From positions 1 to 5,118 of the forward strand of contig CADCPG010000103.1 in NCBI GenBank assembly GCA_902803255.1: DNA of 5,118 bases, given 5' to 3'. Made by a program: the position numbers and the translations under genes. Numbering within the stretch: position 1 is the stretch's first letter; the number at the start of each line of letters is the position of its first letter. This document shows positions 1-5,118 of the stretch, in pieces. The notes beneath the pieces are model-generated. The model made no database searches. It saw nothing but the letters and a program-made list of their open reading frames with translations, and had not been told where the DNA came from. Source of the DNA: an uncultured Ruminococcus sp. Lineage in GTDB: Bacteria > Bacillota > Clostridia > Oscillospirales > CAG-272.

Positions 1-1
1 C

Positions 2-517
2 GGCACGCTCATCGGACAGCTCAAGAACTTCGTCAACTACTTCAACTGCTACTCCGACGGTGAGACCGCCGTGGGCGTCGACGCGATCCTGATCGATCCT
101 CCGGTAGTCAAAGTCAGCGCCACCGACCTCGCCGCCGGCGACGCCGTCGAGACCATGAAGCTCAACGAAGGCAACAGCGCGGCAGTATGGAAGAACAGCC
201 CGGCCGACGGACATCCCGTCATCGATTTTGCCGCTGTCAAGGGCAACACCGTCAACGTCACCTTCTACGATCCCTTCGCGGAAGTCACGACCGAAGAAGT
301 CACGACGGCCGGCGGAGAGGTATCCTCTGATAACGAAGTCACGACGGCCGCTCCGGATGACGGAACCACCGCAGCCCCCGAAGTATCCAGCGACGCTCCC
401 GAAGTCACGACGGCCGCTCCGAAGACCGAAGAGGGCGGATGCTCCTCCTCGCTCTCGGTCGCCGCTCTGTCGGTGATCGCCGCGCTCTCGCTCTGCTTCG
501 TACGCAGGAGAGACTGA
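2..517 (+). CDS. C-terminal part of a cell-surface protein with Thr-rich linker and Cys-type C-terminal sorting signal (5' truncated)
   Basis: The reading frame is open from base 2 to the TGA at 515-517, so 171 residues of a longer protein are visible and the start lies outside the window. Three parts can be seen. Residues 1-93 are a folded tail; its stretch WKNSPADGHPVIDF resembles the segment that follows GLUG-type repeats in clostridial secreted proteins (recognition by eye, not certain). Residues 94-144 are a low-complexity acidic linker built from EVTT, EVSSD and TTAAP units. Residues 145-171 are Gly-Gly-Cys-Ser-Ser-Ser, a hydrophobic segment of about 16 residues, then RRRD at the very end. 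This three-part tail (small/Cys motif, membrane helix, basic end) is the pattern of C-terminal protein-sorting domains, so the product is inferred to be exported and anchored at or processed on the cell surface. There is no LPXTG motif. The ATG at base 71 is internal and is not the true start. The function of the missing N-terminal part is unknown. Confidence 0.8.
   Translation, partial: GTLIGQLKNFVNYFNCYSDGETAVGVDAILIDPPVVKVSATDLAAGDAVETMKLNEGNSAAVWKNSPADGHPVIDFAAVKGNTVNVTFYDPFAEVTTEEVTTAGGEVSSDNEVTTAAPDDGTTAAPEVSSDAPEVTTAAPKTEEGGCSSSLSVAALSVIAALSLCFVRRRD
281..415 (+). repeat. In-frame repeats encoding EVTT units in the surface-protein linker
   Basis: The 11-mer GAAGTCACGAC occurs four times, at 281, 296, 335 and 401. 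Three of these (296-310, 335-349, 401-415) extend to the identical 15-mer GAAGTCACGACGGCC. The offsets (15, 39 and 66 bases) are all multiples of three, so each copy encodes EVTT or EVTTA in frame. Nucleotide identity, not just protein similarity, suggests recent duplication or recombination within the linker. Confidence 0.85.
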
Positions 518-554
518 GCTGAGACACGCGCGCGCCCTTTACAAAATAAACAGA

Positions 555-579
555 GTCCGCCGCCCCGGGGGCGGCGGAC
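555..579 (+). promoter_or_regulatory. Strong GC hairpin in the glyA leader
   Basis: GTCCGCCGCCC (555-565) pairs perfectly with GGGCGGCGGAC (569-579), giving an 11-bp stem with a 3-base loop. It ends 15 bases before the glyA ATG. On the plus strand no T-run follows (the next bases are CGGAATGG), so it is not a standard intrinsic terminator for the upstream surface-protein gene. A factor-dependent or atypical terminator, an mRNA processing or stability element, or an element limiting ribosome access to the weak glyA ribosome site are all possible. I could not identify a convincing promoter in the 518-594 gap; the A-rich stretch at 541-550 has no matching -35. Confidence 0.6.
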
Positions 580-594
580 CGGAATGGAAAAACG

Positions 595-1833
595 ATGTTT
601 TTTGAAAAACTTTCTGAATTCGATCCCGAAGTTGCGGAATCCTGCGGACGCGAACTGCGCCGCCAGAGGGGCAACATTGAACTGATCGCCTCGGAGAACA
701 TAGTATCCGAAGCCGTGCTGCTGGCTGCGGGCGGAGTCCTCACCAACAAGTACGCTGAAGGATATCCCGGACACAGGTACTACGGCGGATGCGAGTACGT
801 GGACGAAGTCGAGGAGATCGCCAGGGAGCGCGCCTGCAGGCTGTTCGGCGCCGAACACGCCAACGTCCAGCCGCACAGCGGCGCGAACGCCAATCTGGCG
901 GTATTCTTCGCTCTGCTCGAACCCGGCGACACGGTACTGTCGATGAAACTGTCGGCGGGAGGACACCTCTCCCACGGCTCATCGGTGAACATATCCGGAA
1001 AGTATTTCAATATAGTCAGTTACGGAGTCTCCGAGAAAACAGGGCTGATCGACTATGACGAAGTGCGCGAACTGGCGCTGCAGTGCAAGCCGAAAATGAT
1101 CCTCGCCGGCGCTTCCGCGTATCCGAGGATCATCGACTTCGCGAAGTTCCGCGAGATCGCCGACGAAGTCGGCGCCCTCCTTATGGTGGACATGGCCCAT
1201 ATCGCCGGACTCGTCGCCGCGGGACTCCATCCGAGCCCGGTCCCCTGCGCCGACGTCGTCACGACGACCACCCACAAGACGCTGCGCGGTCCCCGCGGAG
1301 GCATGATCCTCTGCCGCGAGGAATACGCGAAGAGGATCGACAAGGCCATCTTCCCCGGCACGCAGGGCGGACCGCTGATGCACATCATCGCGGCCAAGGC
1401 CGTCATGCTCGGCGAGGCGCTAAAGCCGAATTTCGTCGATTACCAGTGCCGCATCGTAAAGAACGCGGCGGCTCTCGCCCAGGGACTGCTCTCCAGGGGC
1501 GTGAACCTCGTCTCGGGCGGCACCGACAACCACCTGATGCTGCTCGACCTCCGCGGCACACCCGTCACCGGACGCGACCTCGAGGTCAGGCTCGACTCGG
1601 TGCACATCACCGCCAACAAGAACTCCATCCCCGGCGACCCGCTCAAGCCGACGGTCACGTCGGGCCTGCGCGTCGGGACCCCGGCGGTCACCACACGCGG
1701 CATGAACGAGCCAGAGATGGTCAGGATAGCCAACTGGATCGCCGACGCCGTCTTTAATTTCGACGACCGCAAGGCCGCGATCAAGGCGGGCGTGTCCGAG
1801 CTCTGCTGGAAGTATCCGATCTACACCGACTGA
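595..1833 (+). CDS. glyA: Serine hydroxymethyltransferase
   Basis: A complete 412-residue cytosolic PLP enzyme that interconverts serine + tetrahydrofolate with glycine + 5,10-methylenetetrahydrofolate, the main entry to one-carbon units. Length matches the bacterial family (about 410-420). Visible hallmarks: IASEN at 31-35; NKYAEGYPGHRYYGGCEYVD at 51-70, carrying the E. coli Tyr55, Glu57 and Tyr65 equivalents (Y53, E55, Y63); HSGANAN at 94-100; the PLP-stacking His at H124; VDMAHIAGL at 198-206 with D199; the Schiff-base lysine K228 in TTTTHKTLRGPRGG; and SGLRVGTPAVTTRG at 356-369 with the substrate-carboxylate Arg R359. The usual LxHGGHLTHG motif has Ala at 121 instead of the first His, a mild variation. 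The start at 595 is supported by family N-terminal length and by an in-frame TAA at 547; the ribosome site (GGAATGGAAA, 581-590) is weak. No promoter is evident, so read-through from the upstream gene is possible. Confidence 0.98.
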   Translation: MFFEKLSEFDPEVAESCGRELRRQRGNIELIASENIVSEAVLLAAGGVLTNKYAEGYPGHRYYGGCEYVDEVEEIARERACRLFGAEHANVQPHSGANANLAVFFALLEPGDTVLSMKLSAGGHLSHGSSVNISGKYFNIVSYGVSEKTGLIDYDEVRELALQCKPKMILAGASAYPRIIDFAKFREIADEVGALLMVDMAHIAGLVAAGLHPSPVPCADVVTTTTHKTLRGPRGGMILCREEYAKRIDKAIFPGTQGGPLMHIIAAKAVMLGEALKPNFVDYQCRIVKNAAALAQGLLSRGVNLVSGGTDNHLMLLDLRGTPVTGRDLEVRLDSVHITANKNSIPGDPLKPTVTSGLRVGTPAVTTRGMNEPEMVRIANWIADAVFNFDDRKAAIKAGVSELCWKYPIYTD

Positions 1834-1847
1834 AAAACACAGCACGC

Positions 1848-1882
1848 AAAAGCGGCGGCTTTCAGGCCGCCGCTTTTGTTTT
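1848..1882. terminator. Intrinsic terminator between convergent genes glyA and the M20 peptidase
   Basis: AAAAGCGGCGGC (1848-1859) pairs with GCCGCCGCTTTT (1866-1877) around the loop TTTCAG, a perfect 12-bp stem. On the plus strand the stem runs into TTTTGTTTT (1874-1882), a good terminator tail for glyA, whose stop is 14 bases upstream. Read on the minus strand it ends in four T residues and lies 15 bases past the peptidase stop, so it probably serves both genes, more weakly in that direction. Confidence 0.92.
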
Positions 1883-1892
1883 GCTCAGCCTG

Positions 1893-3059
1893 TCATTTCA
1901 CCGGGAACATCCGAAGCAGCATCCCGCGCATGATGTCGAGCCTCTGTTCGACCGTCGGGATCTCAAGATATTCGTCTTCGGTATGCATGCACGAACCGAC
2001 AGGCCCGCAGCCGTCAAGCGTGGGGCAGCCGCAGGGCGAGATGAAGTTCCCGTCGGACCCGCCTCCTGTCGAGACGGCCTCGACGGTCTGCCCGAGCTCG
2101 CCGCCCGCCTCGCTGAGCAGCGCGAGCATCTCCTCTACCCGCCCGTCCGGGACCATCGGCGGACGAACCGTGCGCCTCTCCACCTCTATCGCGCAGCGCG
2201 GATCGAAGCGGCGGCCGTCGTCGCCCATCGACATGATATACCTGTCGAACTTGCGGAACACTTTCTCTTCCATGCAGCGGAAACTGACGGTGAACTCGGC
2301 GTAGTCGGGGACAGCGCCGCCGTCTCCTCCGCCGTTGAAGCGGCCGATGTTGACCGTCGTTCCATCCGCCGGCCTGAACCATTCGCGGTAGATCGCGTCG
2401 GTCTGCCTTGCCAGCTCGAGGATCGCGCTGGCTCCTTTTTCGGGACAGACTCCCGAGTGGGCCGCGATGCCCCGGCACCTGACGGTGTAGTTCGCTCCGC
2501 CCTTGCGGTGCCGGACGAACTCCCCGCCCGCCCTTCCGGGCTCGAAGACGAGGCAGCGGCCCGATCGCCGCGCCAGCTCCTCGAATTTCGCGCGGGAGTA
2601 TCCGCTCCCTCTCTCCTCGTCGGAGTTGAGGCCTATGATGAAGGAGAAACCGATCTCCCCCTCGGCCATCATGCACTTTATCAGATAGTACATGAGCAGG
2701 ATCCCGCCCTTGCAGTCGAGACATCCGGGCCCCCTGACGTGTCCCGCCCCGTCGATCGAATACGGGCGCGCGGCGGCGGTGCCGTCGGGAAACACGGTAT
2801 CCATATGGCCTATCATGAGTATGTCGGCGTCTTTTCCGGCCGGCAGCTTTCCGCTGCTCTTTCCGCCCGATACTGTGAGGAAGGGCGCCGGCCTGTAGCC
2901 GTCCTGCCAGCTTATCTCTGCTCTGAGGCCGAGCTCTTCGTATCTCTTCTTAAAAAACTCCGCCATCGCGTTGGTCCCGGCCTCGCTGAAAGTGCCGCTG
3001 TCGATCGACACGATATGCGAAAGATCGGCCAGATAGTCTTCGATCCTGAAATACTTCAT
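1893..3059 (-). CDS. M20-family metallopeptidase, carboxypeptidase G2-like
   Basis: A complete 388-residue zinc-dependent hydrolase of the M20 (ArgE/DapE/ACY1/CPG2) family, expected to cleave small amide substrates such as dipeptides or N-acyl amino acids; the exact substrate cannot be read from the sequence. All catalytic positions are visible: H85 and D87 in IGHMDTVFP, bridging D115 in GPGCLDCKGG, catalytic E148 with ligand E149 in NSDEERGS, E173 in FEPGR, and H359 in GSCMHTEDEYLEI. The lid/dimerisation domain lies at about 183-295 and contains IAAHSG (198-203). TGGGSDGNF (331-339) is a conserved family stretch. There is no signal peptide or membrane segment, so it is cytosolic. It follows pepD by 22 bp in the same direction and is probably co-transcribed with it. 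The start at 3059 has AAGGAAGGA at 3079-3071 upstream, with an 11-base gap to the ATG. An assignment as a glutamate carboxypeptidase specifically would be over-reading. Confidence 0.93.
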   Translation of the reverse strand: MKYFRIEDYLADLSHIVSIDSGTFSEAGTNAMAEFFKKRYEELGLRAEISWQDGYRPAPFLTVSGGKSSGKLPAGKDADILMIGHMDTVFPDGTAAARPYSIDGAGHVRGPGCLDCKGGILLMYYLIKCMMAEGEIGFSFIIGLNSDEERGSGYSRAKFEELARRSGRCLVFEPGRAGGEFVRHRKGGANYTVRCRGIAAHSGVCPEKGASAILELARQTDAIYREWFRPADGTTVNIGRFNGGGDGGAVPDYAEFTVSFRCMEEKVFRKFDRYIMSMGDDGRRFDPRCAIEVERRTVRPPMVPDGRVEEMLALLSEAGGELGQTVEAVSTGGGSDGNFISPCGCPTLDGCGPVGSCMHTEDEYLEIPTVEQRLDIMRGMLLRMFPVK

Positions 3060-3081
3060 CTTATCTCAGATCCTTCCTTGT

Positions 3082-4563
3082 TTAAAGCCTGCCGAGCGTC
3101 GCGCAGAGGAACCTGTATGTGCGTCCCACGGAAGCCACGTTCATCTTCTCGCCGACCGAGTGGATGTCGCGCAGTTCGGGACCGAACGATACGCAGTCGA
3201 GTCCTCCCAGCTTGTCCGAGAGTATCCCGCATTCGAGTCCGCCGTGCGTCGCGTAGATCACCGGCTTCTTTCCGAAGAGTTCGGTGTATACCTCCGACGC
3301 GGTGTCGCGCAGCGGCGACTCGCGAAGGAACGTCCACGCGGGGTATCCCGCGCCGAACCTAACCTTCGCGCCGAACGCCCCGGCCGCCGTCTTCACCTGG
3401 AGAGCGAGATAATCCTTCTGCGAGCCGATCGACGACCGCAGCGCGCTGGTGCAGCTGAATTCCTTCCTTCCGAGACGCACTTTCCCGAGGTTGAGCGACG
3501 TCTGCACGAGTCCCTTTATATCCATGCTCATGTTGCGGACGCCGTTTGGCAGCACCGTGAGCATCGACAGCAGCTTCCGTGTCGAGGCGGCGGTCAGCGG
3601 GCGGCGCGGCAGCTCCCTTCCGTCGAGCCTTGTCAGTTCCGCCCTGAATCCCGGGTCTGACGCCGACAGCTCGAAGGCTATGTCTGCCGCGGTCCGGTCC
3701 ACGGCCGATCTGAAGCTCCTCACGCGCGACGCCGGAACGACGGCTACGGCGTCTGTCCTCGACGGTATGACGTTGTCGAACGACCCGCCGGTCAGACTGT
3801 CGAGCCGGAGCTCCGGCACCGCCGCCGACGCTGCCGAAAGCAGCCTCGCGGCGAGCAGATGCGAATTGCCCCGCTCCCTGTCGATCTCGGCGCCCGAGTG
3901 GCCTCCCAGAAGGCCGGAGACGGTAAGACGGAATGCGGCCGTTTCCTCTCCGCGCGGTTCCCTCCCGACCGGCAGCCGCAGGTCCATGCGCTGTCCGCCC
4001 GAGCATCCGACGGTGAAGACGCCCTCCTCGTCAGAGTCGAGGTTTATCATGCGCCGGCCGCAGAGCAGCGACGGATCGAGGCCTTTCGCCCCGAACATAC
4101 CTGTCTCCTCATCGACGGTGAAAAGAGCCTCGATCGGCGGATGCGCGACGTCGCGGCTGTCCAGGACGGCCATGATCATCGCGACGCCGGCAATGTCGTC
4201 GCCGCCGAGCGACGTCCCCTCTGCCCAGACCCATTCGCCGTCGGTCCGCAGATCTACCGGCGCGGTCTTCATGTCGACGCCGTCCCCGGGGCTTGTCGCG
4301 CAGACCATGTCAAGATGCGCCTGCAGGATCACCGGCCGGTGATCTTCGTATCCCGGTGTTCCGGGCTTGTATATCACGATATTGTTGAGGCTGTCCCTCA
4401 CGCAGCGAAGTCCGCGCACGCGCGCGAACTCCTCGCAGACCGACGCTATCGCGCCGGTGCTGCCCGACCCGTGCGGCACCGACGAGCAGAGCTCGAAAAA
4501 ACCGAACACCTTCGCGGGCTCGAGTCCCGCGAGCTTTTTTTTCTTCTTATCATTTTCCGACAT
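3082..4563 (-). CDS. pepD: Aminoacyl-histidine dipeptidase (Xaa-His dipeptidase, peptidase M20C)
   Basis: A complete 493-residue cytosolic metallo-dipeptidase of the PepD/carnosinase-like M20C family, close to the E. coli PepD length of about 485. The family hydrolyses Xaa-His and a range of other dipeptides. Motifs in order: FFELCSSVPHGSGS (22-35); QAHLDMVCA (81-89) with ligand H83 and D85; SLGGDDIAG (118-126) with bridging D122; DEETGMFGAKGL (151-162) with catalytic E152 and ligand E153; NLDSDEEG (174-181) with D176; the lid-domain motif GGHSGAEI (220-227); ATHGGLECGIL (438-448); and DIHSVGEKM (466-474) with final ligand H468. The usual LGADNGIG around the bridging Asp is LGGDDIAG here, with the Asp kept. 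A Lys-rich N-terminus (MSENDKKKKK) precedes the domain and is encoded partly by an A8 run. The start at 4563 is fixed by a strong GGAGGAG 8 bases upstream. It is the first gene of a two-gene operon with the M20 peptidase. Confidence 0.96.
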   Translation of the reverse strand: MSENDKKKKKLAGLEPAKVFGFFELCSSVPHGSGSTGAIASVCEEFARVRGLRCVRDSLNNIVIYKPGTPGYEDHRPVILQAHLDMVCATSPGDGVDMKTAPVDLRTDGEWVWAEGTSLGGDDIAGVAMIMAVLDSRDVAHPPIEALFTVDEETGMFGAKGLDPSLLCGRRMINLDSDEEGVFTVGCSGGQRMDLRLPVGREPRGEETAAFRLTVSGLLGGHSGAEIDRERGNSHLLAARLLSAASAAVPELRLDSLTGGSFDNVIPSRTDAVAVVPASRVRSFRSAVDRTAADIAFELSASDPGFRAELTRLDGRELPRRPLTAASTRKLLSMLTVLPNGVRNMSMDIKGLVQTSLNLGKVRLGRKEFSCTSALRSSIGSQKDYLALQVKTAAGAFGAKVRFGAGYPAWTFLRESPLRDTASEVYTELFGKKPVIYATHGGLECGILSDKLGGLDCVSFGPELRDIHSVGEKMNVASVGRTYRFLCATLGRL

Positions 4564-4571
4564 CTGATCTT

Positions 4572-4578
4572 CTCCTCC
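4572..4578 (-). promoter_or_regulatory. Ribosome binding site of pepD
   Basis: On the minus strand GGAGGAG (4578 to 4572) lies 8 bases before the ATG at 4563-4561. This near-ideal Shine-Dalgarno site decides the start and keeps the Lys-rich N-terminal extension in the protein. Confidence 0.85.
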
Positions 4579-4680
4579 GGAACTGTTTTCCGTTTATTAT
4601 GCAAATGATTGATCTCCCGATCACGGTCACCGGCATACGCGCCTTGATCTCTGAGCCCGGCTTTCGCGCGCGGCCGTCCG

Positions 4681-4700
4681 TTCCATGGAATATTATACCA
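4681..4700. promoter_or_regulatory. Overlapping palindromes on the pepD promoter, possible operator
   Basis: TTCCATGGAA (4681-4690) is a perfect 10-bp palindrome at the predicted transcription start. It overlaps TGGAATATTATACCA (4686-4700), a 15-bp near-palindrome matching its own reverse complement at all but one symmetric base pair and the central base, and spanning the -10. Placement over -10 and +1 is where repressors bind, but no regulator gene is in the window, and promoter AT bases contribute part of the symmetry. Confidence 0.4.
4685..4700 (-). promoter_or_regulatory. Extended -10 promoter of the pepD-M20 peptidase operon
   Basis: Read on the minus strand, TGGTATAAT (4700 to 4692) is a perfect TATAAT with the TGn extension. 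The expected start of transcription is near 4685, giving a leader of about 120 bases. The -35 position (about 4715-4720, CGTCGG on the minus strand) is poor, which is common when the extended -10 is present. A weaker candidate -10 (CATAAT, 4601-4596) is closer to the gene but lacks a -35. Confidence 0.65.
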
Positions 4701-4779
4701 CATTCCGCCGCATCCCGACGCTAAAACCCGCCCGAATTGCGCGTACCGGCTAAATTTGTCACTTTGAACGGCGCTTCTA

Positions 4780-4808
4780 TTGACCCTGGCGCGAAAAAAT
4801 GGTAAAAT
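4780..4808 (+). promoter_or_regulatory. Sigma-A type promoter of the downstream secreted-protein gene
   Basis: TTGACC (4780-4785), a 17-base spacer, then TAAAAT (4803-4808). Each hexamer differs from consensus at one position and the spacing is optimal. The predicted transcription start is near 4814-4816, about 52 bases before the ATG at 4867. Confidence 0.78.
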
Positions 4809-4816
4809 AATAGACA

Positions 4817-4844
4817 CCGTGATTCCGCCGTGGCGGAAATACGG
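4817..4844 (+). promoter_or_regulatory. Stem-loop at the 5' end of the secreted-protein mRNA
   Basis: TTCCGC (4823-4828) pairs with GCGGAA (4833-4838) around the tetraloop CGTG. After one mismatch and a G-U pair the stem continues with CCGT (4817-4820) against ACGG (4841-4844). The whole hairpin starts 1-3 bases after the predicted transcription start and ends 5 bases before the GGAGG ribosome site (4850-4854). The copies of GACACCG at 4813-4819 and 4844-4850 overlap the two feet of the stem. It may act as a 5' stabilising stem or modulate translation; no T-run follows, so it is not a terminator. Confidence 0.55.
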
Positions 4845-4866
4845 ACACCGGAGGAACCAGTTCGAA

Positions 4867-5118
4867 ATGAAAAGAAAAACAGCCGAAAAATCAGGAAGCT
4901 CATCTGTCTGCACATCACATCAGCATACCTTATATTATCCGATCCTCGCGATCGCCGCGGCGCTCGCCGTCCTGCTGACGGCCGGAAGCGTCACTCCCGC
5001 CGCCCTGGCGGCCGACGCACCCGCCGGCAGGCCCGTCGCTTCGGCAGAGGAGTTCGCCGCGATGGAAGCCGGAGGCGAGTACTGGCTCGCCGGCGACATT
5101 GAACTCAGCGGCACTTAC
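4867..5118 (+). CDS. N-terminal part of a secreted or surface protein (3' truncated)
   Basis: The frame is open from the ATG at 4867 to the last base, 84 residues. It starts with a basic, unusually long n-region (residues 1-25), a hydrophobic core at about 26-39 (ILAIAAALAVLLTA) and a signal-peptidase I site ALA|AD after residue 48. The mature start, with SAEEFAAM (59-66) and EYWLAGDIELSGTY (71-84), is the opening commonly seen in clostridial secreted proteins that carry GLUG or right-handed beta-helix repeats; this is recognition by eye, and the repeats themselves would lie outside the window. GGAGG (4850-4854) sits 12 bases before the ATG, a slightly long spacing, but no other in-frame start fits. 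The upstream promoter and hairpin indicate it is transcribed separately from pepD. It may be a relative of the truncated surface protein at the left edge of the window. Confidence 0.82.
   Translation, partial: MKRKTAEKSGSSSVCTSHQHTLYYPILAIAAALAVLLTAGSVTPAALAADAPAGRPVASAEEFAAMEAGGEYWLAGDIELSGTY

Larger units (their letters stand above)
4564..4866. other. Divergent intergenic region between pepD and the secreted-protein gene
   Basis: This 303-bp region holds no credible gene. The pepD side (4564-4685) is a leader of about 120 bases in which I see no T-box or known riboswitch signature. The middle (4681-4720) has the minus-strand promoter with palindromes, and the right side (4780-4866) has the plus-strand promoter and a 5' UTR stem-loop. 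It is more AT-rich than the neighbouring genes at the two promoters. The 9-mer ATTCCGCCG occurs on both sides (4702-4710 and 4822-4830). Confidence 0.75.

Noticed and set aside
555..579. Intrinsic terminator of the left-edge surface-protein gene
   Set aside because: The stem is excellent but no T-run follows on the plus strand, so it was listed as a leader hairpin of unknown role.
584..690. ATG at 584 as a start upstream of glyA
   Set aside because: It is out of frame with glyA and runs into a TGA after about 30 codons with no recognisable product; the glyA start at 595 matches the family N-terminus.
265..975. 236-codon open frame on the minus strand
   Set aside because: It runs antisense across the surface-protein linker and the start of glyA; its apparent repeats (VVTS) are the reverse reading of the EVTT linker.
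1881..3362. 493-codon open frame on the plus strand
   Set aside because: It lies antisense to the M20 peptidase and the end of pepD, whose complete catalytic motifs prove the minus strand is coding. Its translation is Arg/Pro/Ala-rich shadow sequence typical of GC-rich DNA, and it would read straight across the operon gap.
3449..4342. 297-codon open frame on the plus strand
   Set aside because: Antisense shadow of pepD, Ser/Arg/Pro-rich with no recognisable domain.
4590..4625. Second pepD promoter with -10 CATAAT at 4601-4596 (minus)
   Set aside because: The matching -35 (GTGATC) is only half consensus and the extended -10 at 4700-4692 is far better; kept only as a possible secondary start.
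4564..4690. Riboswitch or T-box in the pepD leader
   Set aside because: The leader is long enough to look for one, but I found no T-box core, specifier stem or terminator hairpin with T-run.
4446..4918. Minus-strand open frames (155 and 65 codons) running through the divergent intergenic region
   Set aside because: They overlap the plus-strand promoter, leader and signal-peptide gene; one also overlaps pepD out of frame. No family resemblance is visible.

Overview
The window reads as a chromosomal segment of a GC-rich member of the Firmicutes, most likely an uncultured gut-type Clostridia. This is inferred from protein style only: a clostridial-looking serine hydroxymethyltransferase, an M20C aminoacyl-histidine dipeptidase, strong GGAGG-type ribosome binding sites, and secreted proteins with acidic Thr/Ala/Pro linkers. 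No RNA gene, CRISPR array, insertion sequence or integrase was found.

Layout, left to right. Positions 2-517 (+) hold the C-terminal end of a surface protein: a domain tail, a repetitive EVTT/EVSS/TTAAP linker, and a Gly-Gly-Cys + hydrophobic segment + RRRD tail that looks like a C-terminal sorting signal. A 77-bp gap with a strong 11-bp GC hairpin leads into glyA (595-1833, +), a complete serine hydroxymethyltransferase. A terminator shared by convergent genes (1848-1882) separates glyA from two minus-strand genes, which are read right to left: an M20C Xaa-His dipeptidase (pepD, 3082-4563) followed 22 bp later by a carboxypeptidase G2-like M20 metallopeptidase (1893-3059). They look like one operon. 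A 303-bp divergent intergenic region (4564-4866) carries an extended -10 promoter for the peptidase operon, overlapped by palindromes, and a good sigma-A type promoter followed by a 5' UTR stem-loop for the last gene. That gene (4867 to the window end, +) is the N-terminus of a secreted protein with a long signal peptide.

Functionally the middle of the window is housekeeping: glycine/serine/one-carbon metabolism (GlyA) and cytosolic breakdown of dipeptides or other small amide substrates (PepD and the M20 partner). These genes sit between two secreted or surface-protein genes that may belong to the same repeat-protein family. I see no convincing new multi-gene system here. The items most worth a second look are the Cys-containing C-terminal sorting signal with its repeat linker, the stem-loops in the leaders of glyA and of the last gene, and the palindromes on the peptidase promoter.
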